Of a stretch of DNA of 64,000 nucleotides, positions 62,516-64,000 are shown piece after piece. Source of the DNA: Enterococcus mediterraneensis (GTDB taxonomy: Bacteria; Bacillota; Bacilli; Lactobacillales; Enterococcaceae). Under the pieces are notes generated by a model. That model saw only the letters and a list, made by a program, of their open reading frames with translations. It was not told the DNA's origin and ran no database searches. Numbering within the stretch: the first letter of the stretch is position 1; each line of letters opens with the position of its first letter. A program made the position numbers and the translations under genes. The stretch is from positions 62,001 through 126,000 of the forward strand of contig NZ_UWOP01000002.1 of NCBI RefSeq assembly GCF_900604485.1, written 5' to 3'.

Positions 62516-63211
62516 ATGAGCCCCATCATTGCAGCGGTCAATAAAAATCTGGATCTATCACAAAATAAACCATTGAAACACTTAGTTTATGAAGCATTCC
62601 GTAAAACCATCATTCTAGGAGATATTCCTGCTGGTGAACGGATCAATGAAAAAGAGTTTTCCGAAACATTGAATATCAGTCGTACCCCTATCCGCTTTGC
62701 TTTACAAAAATTAGCGGCAGAACAATTAGTAGAACATATCCCTAAGATCGGTGTGATCGTCAGAGGAATCAGCATCAAAGACGCCTATGAAATTTATGAT
62801 ATAAGAAAATCACTGGATACGTTGGCAACGATCCGAGCAATGGAAAAAATGAACGAGCAAGACTTTGAAGAATTAAAAGCCCTTTTAGAACAAGGGGAAG
62901 CTTTTAATCGTGAGGATAAAGTTGATGAACTGCTTACGAACTTTTCTGATTTCAATTCATTTATCTATCAAAAAAGCCAGATGCTGCGTTTGAAAGAAAT
63001 CGTGACAGAACTGCAAGCCTATCTGGTCTATTTTCGCGATATCGCGATCCGGGCATCTGAGCGCCGTTCAAAAGCGTTGGAAGAGCATTGGCTGATCTAT
63101 CGCGGCATGAAAACAAATGATATCGAGCAGATCACGCTGATCACCCATGAACACTTGGACCGCTCACTGCAATTCATCATCAAAGAAATGGAGCGTCATC
63201 AAATTGAGTAA
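62516..63211 (+). CDS. citO: GntR-family citrate cluster activator
   Basis: A 231-residue regulator. N-terminal winged HTH of the GntR type (LKHLVYEAFRKTIILGDI, INEKEFSETLNISRTPIRFALQKLAAE) and a C-terminal FCD effector domain with DIYDIRKSLDT-like YEIYDIRKSLDTLA and a metal/ligand His pattern near 182-210. ATG 62516 follows AAAAGGAG; upstream codons are not needed. In E. faecalis CitO activates both citrate operons when citrate is present. Confidence 0.88.
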   Translation: MSPIIAAVNKNLDLSQNKPLKHLVYEAFRKTIILGDIPAGERINEKEFSETLNISRTPIRFALQKLAAEQLVEHIPKIGVIVRGISIKDAYEIYDIRKSLDTLATIRAMEKMNEQDFEELKALLEQGEAFNREDKVDELLTNFSDFNSFIYQKSQMLRLKEIVTELQAYLVYFRDIAIRASERRSKALEEHWLIYRGMKTNDIEQITLITHEHLDRSLQFIIKEMERHQIE

Positions 63212-64000
63212 CCCCTTTTCAAAGCAAATAGCCGATTATGCGGAAAAAGCCCTTTTCTACGAGGTTTTTTTGACGCCAAAACCGGGACTGGTAGACCGGC
63301 AAACCAACGGCGCCCATCAAGATATGGATTATCAGACGTTTATAGCAAGTATCCAAGGTTTGTCGCCGTTTTTTGTGGAATATTTTGAAGCCGGCTATAC
63401 CCATCAAGGCGATTTGGAAACATTGTTTGACAAGCTGCGGCAACTGGGGATCTTTGCGGAAAAAGCGATGCTGACTGCTACAAACGGCGTCAATACCCAC
63501 AAAGGCGCTAATTTTTCATTAGCGGTTTTATTGGGGGCAACAGGGTTTTATCTTCAGTCCTGTCAGCAATTGCCCTTCTCAGAAAAAGATACCGCGGAAG
63601 TCCTGAAAATCAGCGCGTCAATGACACAAAATCTGATCCAAAAAGATTTTAGCGATCTGCATCTAAAAACGACACTTTCCTACGGTGAAAGATTGTATTT
63701 GGAAAACGGGATCACCGGTATCCGCGGGGAAGCTGCAAAAGGATATCCAGCGCTGGCTGATTTCGTACTGCCCTTTTTACGAACAGCACAGCCTGAAGAT
63801 CCTCAAGTTATCTTGTTGCGGGTACTGGTCCTTTTGATGAGCGAGATCGAAGACAATAATCTTTTGCATCGCGGCGGTTTTTCTGCTTGGCAGTTAGTAA
63901 AAGACGAAATGAAAAAAATCCATCAAGCCAATCTTCCTAGTGAAAAATTGGTTGATGAATTAATAAAGTATGATGCTGTCTTGATCCAGCGTAATTTAAG
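63204..64000 (+). CDS. citG: Triphosphoribosyl-dephospho-CoA synthase (partial at window edge)
   Basis: An open frame of 265 codons running off the right edge, starting with a TTG at 63204 that overlaps the citO stop; GGAG is 10 bases upstream. Signatures are TPKPGLVDRQ (about 24-33), NGVNTHKGANFSLAVL (about 93-108), TGIRGEAAKGYP and LHRGG. It makes the CitD prosthetic group precursor from dephospho-CoA and ATP. In E. faecalis citG lies at the end of the citrate lyase operon; here it is behind citO. Confidence 0.88.
   Translation, partial: MSNPFSKQIADYAEKALFYEVFLTPKPGLVDRQTNGAHQDMDYQTFIASIQGLSPFFVEYFEAGYTHQGDLETLFDKLRQLGIFAEKAMLTATNGVNTHKGANFSLAVLLGATGFYLQSCQQLPFSEKDTAEVLKISASMTQNLIQKDFSDLHLKTTLSYGERLYLENGITGIRGEAAKGYPALADFVLPFLRTAQPEDPQVILLRVLVLLMSEIEDNNLLHRGGFSAWQLVKDEMKKIHQANLPSEKLVDELIKYDAVLIQRNL

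Overview
The window looks like chromosome of a low-GC Gram-positive lactic acid bacterium, almost certainly an Enterococcus. The OadH/OadD/OadB and CitCDEFX plus CitO/CitH citrate cluster has the enterococcal gene content. AGGAGG-type ribosome sites are strong, TTG and GTG starts are common, and XerS-like recombinase, holin-like type I toxin, RbsRKDACB and SstT genes are present. The species cannot be fixed from the sequence, although a B12-dependent ribonucleotide reductase points away from the best known E. faecalis gene set. No rRNA, tRNA, CRISPR array, insertion sequence or intact prophage was seen.

Layout. 1-4.6 kb: decayed small membrane genes, a methyltransferase, an acetyltransferase, Ohr, and a TPR-type XRE regulator. 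4.6-9.0 kb: class II ribonucleotide reductase (nrdJ) behind a promoter carrying two NrdR-like boxes 31 bp apart and Fur-like boxes, then a transcobalamin-like (DUF4430) lipoprotein and an RCC1-repeat protein. 9.1-16.1 kb: a Dps-like protein, an HMA metallochaperone and a P1B ATPase with a CPG motif, then a transglutaminase/DUF58/MoxR operon. 16.5-20.2 kb: a DXS-like enzyme under a MerR-type 19-bp-spacer promoter, a frameshifted MerR gene, a short-chain dehydrogenase remnant and an OYE flavoenzyme. 20.3-29.4 kb: small regulator/membrane genes, an EEP-family protein, an MFS transporter, a MetE-like protein, a XerS-like recombinase with a 1.1-kb gene-poor upstream region, and an ECF sigma/anti-sigma pair. 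29.8-32.0 kb: a MazEF-like pair and a type I toxin locus. 32.0-45 kb: Pcp with DUF969/DUF979, a surface flavoprotein reductase, the ribose operon (RbsA carries an internal deletion), an ECF S component and an MFS exporter. 45.4-52.6 kb: two VOC proteins, an APH-type kinase between a double-HTH MerR gene and a fragment of the same gene, an ABC ATPase and SstT. 52.8-64 kb: citrate fermentation.

How the genes work together. The citrate region holds a transporter (citH), regulator (citO), all citrate lyase subunits and maturation enzymes (citCDEFXG) and a membrane oxaloacetate decarboxylase (oadABDH plus an unlisted 45-residue gamma-like subunit), split over two divergent operons around a control region with a cre site. 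The nrdJ region suggests that an iron-independent, B12-dependent route to deoxynucleotides is controlled by nucleotide status (NrdR) and iron (Fur), with a possible surface B12-binding lipoprotein beside it. Several loci are decaying: MerR/SDR, rbsA, the MerR copy beside the kinase and the left-edge genes.
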